DNA from: Isoetes engelmannii
Taxonomy: Eukaryota; Streptophyta; Lycopodiopsida; Isoetales; Isoetaceae
Direction of reading: 5' to 3'
DNA: 22,167 nucleotides
Assembly (NCBI GenBank): GCA_011763485.2
Contig: JAANSK020259829.1
Location: forward strand, 1 to 22,167
Below are positions 1-10,879 of this stretch, piece after piece. Position 1 is the first letter of the stretch. Each line of letters opens with the position of its first letter. A program made the translations under genes and the position numbers. The notes under the pieces were generated by a model. The model was not told the origin of the DNA and searched no databases. It saw only the letters and a list, made by a program, of their open reading frames with translations.

Positions 1-102
1 TGGCTCCCTTGGGTGGGGCATCGGGCGTGGCTGTGAGGCCTGTGCCTGGCACGGTTGACGTGCCCGTGCCCGTGCCCATGGGGTCTTCCTTGTACAACAA
101 AT
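1..102 (+). CDS. possible C-terminal end of an unidentified protein (partial)
   Basis: Reading from base 3, an open frame runs from the window edge to a TAG at 100-102. It is rich in Gly, Ala, Val and Pro and contains a repeated Val-Pro stretch (DVPVPVPMGSSLYNK, then stop). It is clearly more GC-rich than the AT-rich DNA that follows, which is why it may be the last exon of a gene that starts outside the window. The Val-Pro part is encoded by a short GTGCCC repeat, so it could also be low-complexity sequence. I do not recognise the family. Confidence 0.25.
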
Positions 103-3100
103 AGAGGCTTGTGGCCTGGTCCACACGGCCAACAGTCATTTAATTACTCTAATATGATCAAAGTTGATCTGTCAGTGTATCTATAGTTGTTCACAATTCG
201 GCATTGAGAGCGATTTGAAAATGCAAGAATTGAGGAGCTGATCTGCATGAGCCGAGTTGAAGAGATGATCTGCATCTGCATTGCTAAGGCAGAAAGACAA
301 AAGAAATAGACACTTTCGAATCCGATGCAGATGACTAAGCCATTTTGATGAAGCCGAGAAAATAAGTCTTTGAAATGCTCAAGTTACCAAATGAAATACA
401 AAAATTTATTTTATGAGGTATTATTGCAAAATCTTTTATGACATTCACAAATTAGGTAAAACATATGATTGCATGCATACTCAACTTTCAACAAAAAATA
501 GAACGCTGTGGATTTATTTCGATTTCTATTATGACCAAATGGAGCCTAACTAAAGTGATGTGGATTTAAACATCTAAATTTCTACCATGGTGGTCATGTG
601 ACTAGACGAACCTTGTGCGTAATATCTACGTTATATATAGCGTACCTCTACCAAAACAAAAAAAAAAGGGGGCAAAAAGCATTTAATCCAAGAGTGAAGA
701 GCCCAACATATAGAACTAGATGCCAATTGGCCTTTAAGTTCATGCCTTGTTAACATATCGCTTGTTATTTACATATCTATAACCAAGATGCATTGTACCT
801 ACTCCAACACCAGAAGTAATGAATATTGCCTTTGCCATTTTTAAATTAAACATGCTAGCTGTACGTGGTTTGAAATATGTCAATTTTGATGTAAGGTCAT
901 AAGCCCCCACCCCGTTCCAAAAAAAAAAAAAAAAAAGGTTTTGTGAACACGTAGGGAGCTCCGTCCCTAGATTGGCAACAATATAAATTGTTCCTACTAG
1001 CAATGGTGCCTTGTGCAATTCATTGGATAAGGTCTGTTTTGTCGTTAACAAATTCTTCTATATATTAGCACAACATTTTCAATTAGTAGACGTCCTAAAC
1101 ATTTATGTTGATATGCAACAATGTGCCTTTTTTTTGTTGAAAAACGTCCCTATAGACTATTGTATTTAACACAATAAAGCAATTTTTGTGCGTGTGTTTA
1201 GGTTAGTATGCTTACAAAATATTTGTTTCAACCATCCCTTGAAGCATTTGCTATGAATGTTAGCCCTTGATTAAGGTTCGCCTTATGAACTATAAATTTT
1301 CTGGAGATTGGTTGAGCTTTCGCCACATTTGCTATCTTTGTTCGAGAAATATTCCCCAAATTTTTTACATCTCCTAAGGCTGGAAAATAATTAGACACAA
1401 CACTACCCGAGCACCACCATATCAGCAGCCCCTGACAGAAGCCACAAAATGAACATGAAACCTAATGTGGTATGCAACACGAAACCAAATACAGTCCACA
1501 CATTGATTGGTGAAATTCGTCTGCGTCAATATTCATTAGACACTGGATTTCTATAAGTGTTCCTTTATGGCATCCTAGTGTTCAACGTTTGCTGCCTGGC
1601 TCGGCATTTGTGCCATTAAAAACTGTTGTAAACATCTCCTCTTTGATGAGTAACCTTATCAAGGCCTGGAACAACATTAGCCTCATATTCACTTATTTTG
1701 CCAATGACAATTTCCAATGCCAATATTCTGGTTCCCCATTCTCAAGGATCATCATTACAATGTTCTAGCCATTAGATGTCCTAGAGTTTATATGAAATGG
1801 GATAATTGTGGAATTAAATATGTCAAGGATCTCTTCAATCATAATAGGCTAATATCCTGGACAAGAATTAAGCTGTTCCTTTCCTTCATGGTACTTCCTT
1901 TGATAAGAAAATTTACTCTCACTTAAACCATGTTATCTCCAATATGGCAGTCAAACACTCGGTATGATTTGAATGGTTCCTATAGGGAAAAAATGCTTAC
2001 AAGATCAGCCTTGCCTATAGACATTTGATTTTTTCTTAAAATCCTTCTAAAGCCATGATTAAATGGTCTATATTAGGTGGCCAAAAAAACCTGCGCATTG
2101 CGCAGCTCTAAGCTGCCTGCCCACACTTAAAGGGCAGGGGCAAACCTATGCACACGCAAATGCAAACACACATCCTTGTTTTTTTCCTTTTCCATATCTT
2201 TCTTCATGCAATCAATCCAAACCATGGAAACAAAAAATTCCTTTTTTTTTGCTATTCTTTCACATGCAGAGACACAAGCATTTTTCAATATGTTTTTTTG
2301 ATTTTTTTTTCCTCCTAAATGCAACACACCTGCACAAAATGCTTCAAAATGCACCTGATCATCACCAGAGTGAGGTGCCATGAATATCAAGCAGGCATTA
2401 AGCAAGAAAAGCTGAAGCTTGAGCCTGAGGCAAAAAGACAAAAGAGGATTGAATCTTTGATATGGTAGAGGATGTAAAGAGGAGTACTATGTAACAGGTG
2501 CAAGAAAACAAAGGAATTGGGAAGTAAAAGGCCAGAAAGTGGTAGCTTGGAAGCCATGATTTTCTTGCTTGGTGGGTTGTGAAGTTAGGATTTTGTGCAC
2601 GAAGGAACTGATCATGTTCCATCCCACGGATGCATGCCAGTGAATGGACTCTATGCTTGATTGTGATACCTCGTGCTTTACCTGTGTGCAGACGTCTCCA
2701 ACCTCGACTTTTGTAGACTCCCAGACCACCGGATCCCTCATCTATCCGGATATTAGAACCTAAAAACCCTTATCTTCTAAATCCATTTCCCTGCATCAAA
2801 CCATGGAGGCGACATGCTCGACCCCCTTATCGACTTGCATTCTTCAGTTATAAAAATACGAAAATACGGTTTTATAACAAACAACACACTATATTCCTTT
2901 CGAGCTTAAGCTGATAAATCCCTCTAAAATGACCATGGAATCAGTTTATATCTAGATCTAGGCGGGCAAATATTTAAGGAATTTTTCGATATTTCTTATT
3001 TATTTTTTATGATTTTATCGAAAAAAAATTAAGGTCCATGTGGTCAGGAGACCCAAAATTGGGATCACCCCTTTTGTTGCGGCTTTCATTTTTCTGCCGT

Positions 3101-3250
3101 CTAGACTCTAGGTTTCCACTTCCGGCTTTCGATTTCTCTACTGTTTAGCAATTTGCCCAACTACGGCACTCCCTGCGCATAATCTAATTCTGATCCGAGC
3201 TTGCATTTGCTGTGGTTTTAGTTTTGGTCTTGGTATTTGTTCACCTGGAT
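103..3250. other. intergenic AT-rich DNA, no gene recognised
   Basis: Open frames here are short and show no recognisable protein family. The stretch holds an 18-A run at 919-936, another A-rich run near 657-668, and several T-rich tracts between about 2170 and 2310. No RNA gene or clear mobile element is visible. The last few hundred bases probably include the promoter and 5' leader of the NOT2 gene. Confidence 0.5.
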
Positions 3251-3324
3251 TCTGCCAGAAATTGCTGCAATAGATATAGATTTTCGACTGTTTTTCTTTC
3301 CTTCCGTAAAGGAAACAGGTCTGA

Positions 3325-3366
3325 ATGTGGGAAGGACCAGTGAAGAAAAGAGCAGCAAAGGAACAA
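3325..3366 (+). other. alternative first exon of NOT2 (coding or leader)
   Basis: A 42-nt open stretch starting at an ATG and ending at a donor-like CAA|GTATGG. Spliced directly to the exon at 3710 it keeps the NOT2 frame. It could be an alternative start exon or part of a 5' leader exon. The protein it would give (MWEGPVKKRAAKEQ) has no feature I know from NOT2, so this is only a candidate. Confidence 0.25.
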
Positions 3367-3483
3367 GTATGGTTGTGGCTTGCTCACCGATATCGTAGAG
3401 GTAGACGAATTTCTAATTCTTGCGGTTTGTGTAATCTTTAAGTCTTTAAATTATATTGAAATTGCCTCCATATTGTTTTAACT

Positions 3484-6400
3484 ATGGCGTTTAAGCTTTT
3501 CGCAGGCAAAATTCTTCAGGTTCAACTGGTCGTAATTTGAAGGCCAAATGCACGTGGTTACATGCACAACAGGCGATCATGTACTATCCGTTTCGTCAAG
3601 ATGCAAATTATAAGGAGGTCAGATACAGATGGCCTGTTATACAATGCTATTTGGGGCATGGGATGTTTTATCTGCTTTGGCCTGTGTCTTATCTTCTTGA
3701 TTGTTGCAGTCTACGTCAAACAATCCAGCTTCAAGTTTGTTAGAATCCGGAAGCACAGGAAGACCCTTTGCTACGTCTTTCTCAAGCCAGTCTTTCTCAA
3801 CCCAGTCAGTGCCAGGCTCTGCTTACCACCATGGAGGTGATTACAAGGTCATTACTATCATCATGTGGATTTGTGGGAGTATAGTCTTCCTAACAGACAC
3901 GAACTATTGTGCATTCACTTGCAGGTAGTATTCAAGGATTGCCGGCTGTCCAAGGAAGTTATAATATTCCAAATATGCCAAGTGTATTATCAACCCGAAA
4001 CTCAGGTTTATCTTCGAGTGGAGTTCATCAACCATCAGGGGGCTTGTCTACAGGGCGCTTCACATCGAGTAATCTTCCAATTAACTTGTCACAGGTTAGA
4101 AGAAAGATGCTGAAGATTCTCTTACATTTGTTTTTCTTATTGTTTCTGCAGAAATTCATTGTGGCTATCTTGATTTGTTCAGCTTTCTCAGACTAATGTC
4201 CATGGACACAATGCAATCTCTAGCCGTGGAGGGCTTAACTTACTAGGAAACCATCCTATGAGCAGCAACGTAAGTGGAGTTGGTGTTTCAGGGTCTGGCA
4301 TACCAGCTGGCTCAGTTACACTTGGTACTCGACTTACAGGATCAGGAGTTACCTCGCTTTCACAAATGGGGGGTTCTGGAACTCGGATATCAACATCTGG
4401 AACAGGCCTTAACCTTAGATCTTTGAATACTGGTTCAGCAGCGCCTGCTCGATTGAATATTGGTAGTGGGCTTGTTGGTTCACAAGCACCGGGAAGGACA
4501 ATGAGCCCCATGCTTCAGCAAGCTGCTAGCATGACATCCAGCACCTACAATTCATCAGGAGACTTGTTTGCAATGATGTCAAGAGGTAAAAAGCTTGCAC
4601 ATGCCTTTTATCAGCATTTTACATGTCCCATCTTCAGTTGTTACTTGATGAAGACAGATGTTCTGTTTGAGTGTTAGAAGGAAAAAGTCTGTTATCCTCA
4701 ACACCTCATAGTATAAGGGTTTTTAAGCATTATTAGAGTGAATGTTTGATTTGTTACTACATCACTGCATAAGTTCATGACTGCAACAATAGTGGTGAAT
4801 CTACAATGGAGCAGCACGAAGTCGCAATACATTATTTGGTTTGTTCGGATGTTTGAGCCAAACCGCCAAAGTAACCTTTTTTAATCTGTCAGGTACATCA
4901 GGCATGCAAGGACAGATGTCTACAGTTAATGGCCAGCTTGCCAATTTAGGGATGGGCGACTCAAATGATGGGATGCCTTTTGACATTAACGACTTTCCAG
5001 TCTTAAGCAACCGTCAAAGTTCTGGAGGGCTTCAACTTCCAATAGGTGAGTCACTTCACACGTGATCAGTATGAGCAACGTGCCATGTTGTATTTAGCAT
5101 TATCTTTCCCATGCTATACAGCTTCATCATTTAGAAAGCAAGGCGGAAGCATAGGACAGCAAAGTCAAGAATTCAGCATTCAGAACGAGGATTTCCCTGC
5201 ACTTCCAGGATTCAAAGGTGAGGTATATTGCATAATTGTTCCTTATCACAGCAGATGGTGTTTTGACCATACAGTTGCAGCACTGCAGGTGGGAGTCAGG
5301 ACATAATGGATCTACACGGGAAAGATCGTCAGCCAGATAACCTCATCTCGTCTATACAAAGTCAGCAATACACGGTACTAGTTTTTCTAGTTATGTCCTT
5401 CAGGTTTGAAACTCTTCATAATACTTTAAGCATAAAATTCCACATTAGATAGCCTTTCCATACCCCTTTTTCTCCCAATGGCCTGGTAATGAGTTCCTGT
5501 TGAAACGGTCTTTCCATTATGCTTGCTTCTTTATTTGTTAGTGCACGTACCGTACAATAGAACATTGCAAGTGAAGTTACTTGGTTTATAGTTTACTTCT
5601 GTTTCTTTTATCTTTCATACACTCCCTAGTTTACTTCCGTCTCTTTTATCTTTCAATTACTTTAAACATCGTGTGCATGGTGTTTATAAATGTATGTGAT
5701 ATTTTATTGTATTGGACATCGACCAGTGCAGATGGGAAGGTCATCTGGGTTTCCGGTTGGTGTACCATTCGTCTCCAGTAGGTCCCAGCAGCATCAACTG
5801 CCATCGAGTACTCCCACTGGCATGTTGGCATCTGCAGATTCTACGAGAGATGGCTTCCAACTATCTCATGGCCCTTCGGCGTCATATCATGCGCAAGTAA
5901 GGTTTTTTTTACTGTTCAGTATGTCGTTTTGCACAGTTACTTTTATTTACAAAATTTGGCCTTTTTTTATGATGGCAGCTTTCGAGTGCTGGTACACAGA
6001 TGCCACTTACAAGTATGCGTGCTGGAGGTCAAGCTCTATTAGCTTCTGGTTCAAATTCATATGATCAGTTTTTTCACCACCAGCATCAGCAACTACGTGG
6101 GTCACAACAGCACCATCTCACAGCTATAAGAGATATACAGTCTGTACAAGATATGCATGTTTCTAGTGATCAGTTTGGGTTACTAGGTTTACTAAGTATA
6201 ATCCAAGTAACTGTCCCCGACCTTACAACTCTGGCTCTGGGAACTGACTTGACCACCCTAGGATTGGATTTGAACTCAAGAGAAAACTTGTACAAGAGCT
6301 TTGCTTCTCCTTGGGCTGATGGGCCATTGAAAGGGGAGCCGGAATTCACACTGCCCCAATGCTACATACGGCAGACTCTGACATTGAAGGTAATAGAAGT

Positions 6401-7036
6401 TATTGACTGGCAGAATGTGATTTTCTAAGCATGGGCTGGAAGATTGTGTATAACATTACCGATTTACTAAAGATTCCTGTGCAATACATAATGCAGCCTA
6501 GCATCTTTCGCAAATTCCTGTTGGATACATTGTTTTATATATTCTACAGGTACATATTTCTTTGCCAATGGTGTAGCCCTTTACATGGCCTTATGTCTGT
6601 TGTCAATATGTGCAGTATGCCTAGGGATGAAGCTCAAATATATGCTGCTAATGAGTTGTGAGTTCTGGACTTCCATTCTTTATGTAGGAATCCACGTAAA
6701 TGTATCAATGATGTTATGATCGATTGTCATGTAGGATGGACCGGGGTTGGTTTTACCACAAAAGAGAAAATAACTGGCTGACGCGTGTCCCCAATCTAGA
6801 ACCATTAGTGAAGACAAATGTGTATGAACGAGGATCGTACATCGTCTTTGATCCACATACTTGGGAAAGCCACACTAAGGTATAAAAACTTCGCAATAAA
6901 TTTCTAGAATGGCTTGGCACGGCTTTCCTTGTTCAGATTTGAACAATAATACCGCGTTTTCCAGGATAATTACATTCTTAACTACGACCAGCTGGAATTA
7001 AGGCCACAACTGCCACCTCAGCTACAGCAAAGTTGA
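3484..7036 (+). CDS. NOT2: CCR4-NOT transcription complex subunit NOT2 (VIP2-like)
   Basis: Scaffold subunit of the CCR4-NOT complex, which deadenylates mRNA and affects transcription. I traced 13 exons with GT-AG introns that join in one frame: 3484-3519, 3710-3836, 3925-4094, 4183-4585, 4893-5045, 5122-5217, 5289-5374, 5732-5896, 5979-6389, 6497-6549, 6616-6657, 6735-6879, 6965-7036. The sum is 1959 nt (652 residues), close to plant NOT2. A Ser/Gly/Gln-rich N-terminal half carries two short motifs typical of plant NOT2, PFDINDFPVL (about 274-283) and EFSIQNEDFPALPGF (about 313-327). The NOT2/3/5 domain starts near 478 (FGLLGLLS, SLYK-like ENLYKSF, TLFYIFYSMPRDEAQ, RGWFYHKRE, YERGSYIVFDP) and runs almost to the stop. 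The start is the weak point: ATG 3484 is in phase with the exon at 3710 through donor 3520, but ATG 3325 with donor 3367 also is. Everything from exon 2 on is secure and looks intact. Confidence 0.93.
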
Positions 7037-7286
7037 GATTTGAATCTATTTATCAATGGTGGTTCTTGTATCTTCCATGTAACATCTGAATTTTGATATT
7101 CATGTACCCATCAATTGGAACGTTTTTTACATAAATTCTTTTACATTTCCGTGTGCAGTAATGGTGATCCTCGTGTTCTTTTGAGCTCTATTCAAAGTTG
7201 AAAACCCAATTAACTCGTCATAATAGGAAAATGAATTGACTTGGGTGCTATAAAATGGAGTTATGTACTACATAATTTTTATGAGC

Positions 7287-7390
7287 GCCATTGCATGGTA
7301 TACTGCTGAGGCAATGTTGCCAGTTGAGGTTTGCCCTCGCCCTCATGTCGAAGCTGGCAACACTGCCGAAGTATTATACTATGCAATGGC
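7287..7390. repeat. imperfect foldback (37-nt arms, 30-nt loop)
   Basis: Positions 7287-7323 and 7354-7390 are reverse complements with about 6 mismatches in 37. The ends read GCCATTGCAT and ATGCAATGGC. It lies about 250 bases after the NOT2 stop codon, so it could be transcribed with a read-through 3' end. It may be a small foldback transposon remnant or a hairpin-forming RNA; the sequence alone does not decide. Confidence 0.6.
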
Positions 7391-7403
7391 TCGAGGCATA
7401 GAA

Positions 7404-7525
7404 ATTATGGAATGTAAATATCATTTTGCCTTAAATTACAGGCTAAATGCAGGGTGGAGCAATTATTATGGAATGTAAATATCATTTTGCCTTAAATTAC
7501 AGGCTAAATGCAGGGTGGAGCAAAT
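7404..7525. repeat. tandem duplication, 61-bp unit, two copies
   Basis: Copy 1 is 7404-7464 and copy 2 is 7465-7525, almost identical, each containing TGTAAATATCATTTTGCCTT. The near identity points to a recent duplication. Confidence 0.9.
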
Positions 7526-7553
7526 TATGCCCCATAATATGTGCTGAAACTTG

Positions 7554-7580
7554 CTGTAATTTAAGGCAAATGATATTTAC
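7554..7580. repeat. inverted partial copy of the 61-bp unit
   Basis: This stretch is the reverse complement of the GTAAATATC...AATTACAG part of the preceding unit, with one T missing. It can pair with either direct copy upstream, forming a second hairpin next to the 7287-7390 foldback. Confidence 0.75.
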
Positions 7581-8192
7581 GTCATGTTTTATAAGAATTG
7601 GAGCATTGTACTATACTTGGTTCATTTGATGAAAGGACCTAGTAAGAAGATGGCTACACAATAATGCAATGGAAGTACTAAACCTCCAGTAAACATTACG
7701 CTTAGAAGATTGCAGACAAAGCATTTTAATATTGGAATATAAATGATTGAGAAGAACGCCATTTTAGACAAAATGTCCCAAACCAGATTAACGCGTCTGA
7801 ACTGATCTCTGTGAAACCACCAAATAAAGCCAGAGTCGTGTGAAGAGGATAATTTAACCAGCCAAGCTTCCTACTTTGTATTAGTTGATTTTCGTATTTG
7901 GTGCTTTCCTCCTGGGAAATAATAATTTTCAAATTCAAATTATGTTGGATCCTTACTACAAGTTTAAAGTCAGCAGTTTTATTGTTTACTTCACATTTTG
8001 GCTTTACACAAATTGGCTATAGAAGTCAACACAAAAAAGATTATTAAGGAATGGTAGGCCTCCATTTGTCCCAGGTCTGCCAGCAGCTTTAAATTGTCAA
8101 GAAATAAAATATGTCATACTCCATAAAAAGGTAACAGATTCTACTTCTGCTGCCATCGAATAGTGCATCCACAACTGTATTGTATGTGAACG

Positions 8193-8300
8193 TATAACAT
8201 TCATTCTGTGACAAGACTGTGATACTTGTTTATGTGAATCCTGGTATATATAACATTCATTCTGTGACAATACTGTGATACTTGTTTATATGAATCCTGG
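8193..8300. repeat. tandem duplication, 56-bp unit, two copies
   Basis: Copy 1 starts at 8193 and copy 2 at 8249. Both start TATAACATTCATTCTGTGAC and end with GAATCCTGG, with two or three differences between them. Confidence 0.9.
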
Positions 8301-8400
8301 TTCTGATAATTAAATTAGGCCAAAAATCTAAGGGGGTTTTCCCAGGGAGGTATCTGGAGCCCGAGCCCTGAATGCTCAGTCTGGAGGAAGCTTTCTGTGT

Positions 8401-8630
8401 TCCCATGAATCAGCAGACCTGAAGGTTTTTGTTTTCAAATCTGATCCGATTGATGCACGAAGACAAAATCTGAGCCCATAGATCAATTCAGGTGCAAGAC
8501 CTAGATAAGAAATAGGGATCGATTATTTTTGAAACATGTCTGCAACCTGAGTCCGTCAGAATGAAGATCGATGCCTGATAATCTGATAATCCTGGCCTGA
8601 TAAAAACCTTCAGGTTTGATGCCCATGGGA
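8401..8630. repeat. imperfect inverted pair, possible decayed foldback element
   Basis: CCTGAAGGTTTTT at 8418-8430 is the exact reverse complement of 8602-8614. The match extends with gaps to CCCATG at 8402-8407 and its complement near 8621-8627. The roughly 230-bp span would fit a small decayed inverted-repeat element, but no target duplication is visible. Confidence 0.35.
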
Positions 8631-8917
8631 AGCTCCCTAACTAATAAATTGATGGGTTGGAGAAGCACCAAACAGCTAATGGAAACATGATGACAATATA
8701 AACAAGTCTTATTCTCCATGGAAAATTTTTATTGAATTGCAAGTATGAGCTCTGAGACCTACAACTGCTCCAGTAATCTTAAAGTCTTGTACTAATTTAA
8801 CATTGTACTTCAGAACTCTAGGAGTGGACATATCCTGAACGCCTTTTCATATTTGAAAGCTTCCGAGCAGTGTGACCAGGATTCCATAACAATCCCTTAG
8901 AAAAATGCAATAACTTA

Positions 8918-9088
8918 CTAAGGTTGATGCTGTTTTTGCTCTTGAATGAAGGCGAGACGTTTCTGGTCGCGTTCAACACTAGCACGCAAGTTAGAACGCT
9001 CCTGCCTTTGTTCCAAATGCACCTTCACTATCCCAGCTACGGTAGCCACCACTACTACCACCATAACTCCGAGCGCTTTCGCGTCCAT
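8918..9088 (-). CDS. PET117-like cytochrome c oxidase assembly factor
   Basis: A 56-residue ORF. Residues 4-22 form one hydrophobic segment (KALGVMVVVVVATVAGIVK), followed by a charged helix with the pattern EQRQERSNLRASVERDQKRL. PET117 proteins of yeast and animals have the same build: an N-terminal membrane segment ending in a VAG-VH-like turn, then Q-x-x-ERxxLRxxVxRDxxR. In those organisms PET117 sits at the mitochondrial inner membrane and works with COX15 in heme a supply to cytochrome c oxidase. The start is the first ATG ahead of the hydrophobic segment; no separate targeting peptide is needed, since the membrane segment can act as one. It is on the minus strand with no partner gene adjacent, and starts 438 bases from a weak plus-strand ORF. 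The alternative is a chance hydrophobic ORF, but the conserved tail argues against it. Confidence 0.65.
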   Translation of the reverse strand: MDAKALGVMVVVVVATVAGIVKVHLEQRQERSNLRASVERDQKRLAFIQEQKQHQP

Positions 9089-9402
9089 GGCTGTGGCAAA
9101 CGCATTTTTAGGGCATTCATATCCTTCTAACCTAAAATGGATTTTTTATGAATCTCTTCCTATAATGTAGGCTTCTATCATGCATTACCAAAACACCATG
9201 TATAAACTTCCCTTATTTGAGTTTCATATTGCATTTCGTTTGTTAGGGGTAAGGTTCCCACAATCTCAAAATAATACGGGATAACGTAAGAAAGGGAATG
9301 GTGCGGCATATGTATTTGTATTGCAAACCGTATGGGGGCTGACGTGGAATTTGGGGTTTGGGTCTTGTAATGGTCGATGTCAATTTTCTTTCCAAATTTA
9401 GG

Positions 9403-9514
9403 GTTCCAGTGAGCCGATTTTGAAGGAAGGGCGAGAGGTCGAGGACTGTGTTTTTGGGGTTCCAGTGAGCCGATTTTGAAGGAAGGGCGAGAGGTCGAGG
9501 ACTGTGTTTTTGGG
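9403..9514. repeat. exact tandem duplication, 56-bp unit
   Basis: Copies at 9403-9458 and 9459-9514 are identical as far as I can read, beginning GTTCCAGTGAGCCGATTTTG and ending GTTTTTGGG. It lies between the divergent PET117-like ORF and the small ORF at 9527. Confidence 0.95.
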
Positions 9515-9526
9515 ATTTTTGGGGTT

Positions 9527-9658
9527 ATGGCAGAGAGAATAGCGGAGTGGGGATTAGAAGGGAGGAGGTCGGAAGGGCTGCAGGCGCATATGGAGGGCGC
9601 ATTCCGGAGGCTGCTTGGAAACCCGATTAACAGATTGAACATGCAGAGTCTGGATTGA
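9527..9658 (+). CDS. small ORF of unknown function (43 residues)
   Basis: An ATG follows the 56-bp duplication and opens a 43-residue frame (MAERIAEWGLEGRRSEGLQ at the start, NPINRLNMQSLD at the end). It is locally GC-rich and amphipathic, rich in Glu, Arg and Leu. I recognise no family. It could be a real micropeptide, the first exon of a gene whose later exons I cannot trace, or chance. It is divergent from the PET117-like ORF, so the duplicated 56-bp unit would lie in a shared upstream region if both are real. Confidence 0.25.
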   Translation: MAERIAEWGLEGRRSEGLQAHMEGAFRRLLGNPINRLNMQSLD

Positions 9659-9659
9659 A

Positions 9660-10558
9660 GCTTTTCACAAGGTATCGAAGATATCCGGATTTTAATCTGG
9701 CAGCAGGATATATTCGGTTTTTGTTTGCAAATGCTTTTGGCAGAGCGGATTCACCCTTCTTTATTTTACTGCATATGTAAGGGCTCAGTTTCGTGTTGGA
9801 TTCAGAGAACATCGTTTCTTCGCGGTGTTGTTTCTTGGCCAGACGACTTTGGGACCGTAGATTCTTCCCTGCCATCTTAAGTCTTAGGTTACGGCATGCT
9901 TTATTGGCAACTGCTGTCTGTACTGTTGTAGTTGAGTAGGAAGAAGTAATACATTTTCGGAGCCAGTTTAAGGAGCCGGAATTCTTGAAGAAGCTTTATC
10001 TTGTATTCTTCAGACTGATTGTTGGTTCTTTGTATTAAATTTGTTGATGCCCTTTTGGGCACCCAATTTGTGGCTAGCTGTGGTGTGGAGAGCGTTTTGG
10101 TTCAGCATGCTATGAATTCTGGGTTAAGCCGGTGCTCTTCTGACTTGTATCTTGGCGTCCTTCAATGGTGCAGACATCATATGCTGAGGTGGAAATTCGA
10201 GTTTGGAACAAGCTTGACTTTGACGGATGGCTGAGATTCCCCTAGAGGGAATCTTTATTAGAATATCTTGGCCATCAATGGCCAGGATGAAGCGTTAGGG
10301 GTAAGGTTTTGGGCCTATATGTATCGGATTTCGTATATTTTCGCCAGTTAGAGCAGCTTAATGGCATTATTGCAATTTTCGAAGGTTTTCGCTCGTCCTC
10401 CTCTTCGTTTCAAGGACTTGCTTTTAAGGTCCTGAAATGAAAAGTGTTTATTAACTTTTACAATTGTTGAAAAACAAGGGTATTACATATGCTTTGGCAT
10501 GGTTTAGCGGAATATTCTTATCCATAAACCGTATTTTGTTGATGTCAGTAAATAGGGT
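9660..10558. other. intergenic, no gene recognised
   Basis: Short open frames only, including 10019-10234 (+), none with a recognisable product. It may be transcribed sequence downstream of the 9527 ORF, but no splice structure could be supported. Confidence 0.4.
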
Positions 10559-10561
10559 TTA

Positions 10562-10768
10562 GGCTTTCCATGGTTCGAGGCCTTTTTTATGGTTATTTGT
10601 GGAAGTTTTTGGGTCGTTGCAGGGCAGGAAGGGCCCCGTGGAGGCACGATGGCGAGTCTGGGGCTTGGCCATGGTGATGGGGCATCTATTCTCCATCATA
10701 GCTGCCGGATTCTGGAGCCAGGCTATGGCATCTACAATTTTTTGTTGAAAAGGGGAGAGTAAGGATTT
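10562..10768 (+). other. open frame with a predicted membrane segment, possible exon
   Basis: A frame open from about 10562 to a TGA near 10750 has no early ATG. A possible splice acceptor (GGGTCGTTGCAG) ends at 10621. After it the frame reads GRKGPVEARWRVWGLAMVMG, then a hydrophobic stretch (HLFSIIAAGFW). This could be an internal or last exon of an unidentified membrane protein. The family is not recognised and coding status is unproven. Confidence 0.2.
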
Positions 10769-10879
10769 TGCCAACGGCCATAGCAAGAAGCTTCTTCTGG
10801 TTCTTTTCGGGTGATGGGTTTGTTTGCTCCATTACACACGTAAATACTTTATTATGGTGTTTATATATAATAAATATAA

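Larger units (their letters stand above)
7600..8900. other. intergenic, no gene recognised
   Basis: Only short open frames with no recognisable product. It contains the 8193-8300 tandem duplication and an imperfect inverted pair near 8401-8430 and 8602-8630, listed separately. Confidence 0.5.

Noticed and set aside
740-1051. 103-residue minus-strand frame with a Phe run
   Set aside because: The Phe run is the translated poly(A) tract at 919-936; no recognisable domain.
2063-2441. Overlapping open frames on both strands
   Set aside because: Low-complexity T-rich DNA with His/Phe/Lys-rich translations; no family.
9178-9642. 154-residue minus-strand open frame
   Set aside because: It crosses the exact 56-bp duplication, is Ser/Pro-rich without a recognisable fold, and ends in AT-rich sequence; most likely chance openness opposite GC-richer DNA.
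9242-10310. GTTAGGGGTAAGGTT at two places as possible element ends
   Set aside because: A shared 15-base word alone, without inverted termini or target duplications, is not enough to call an element.
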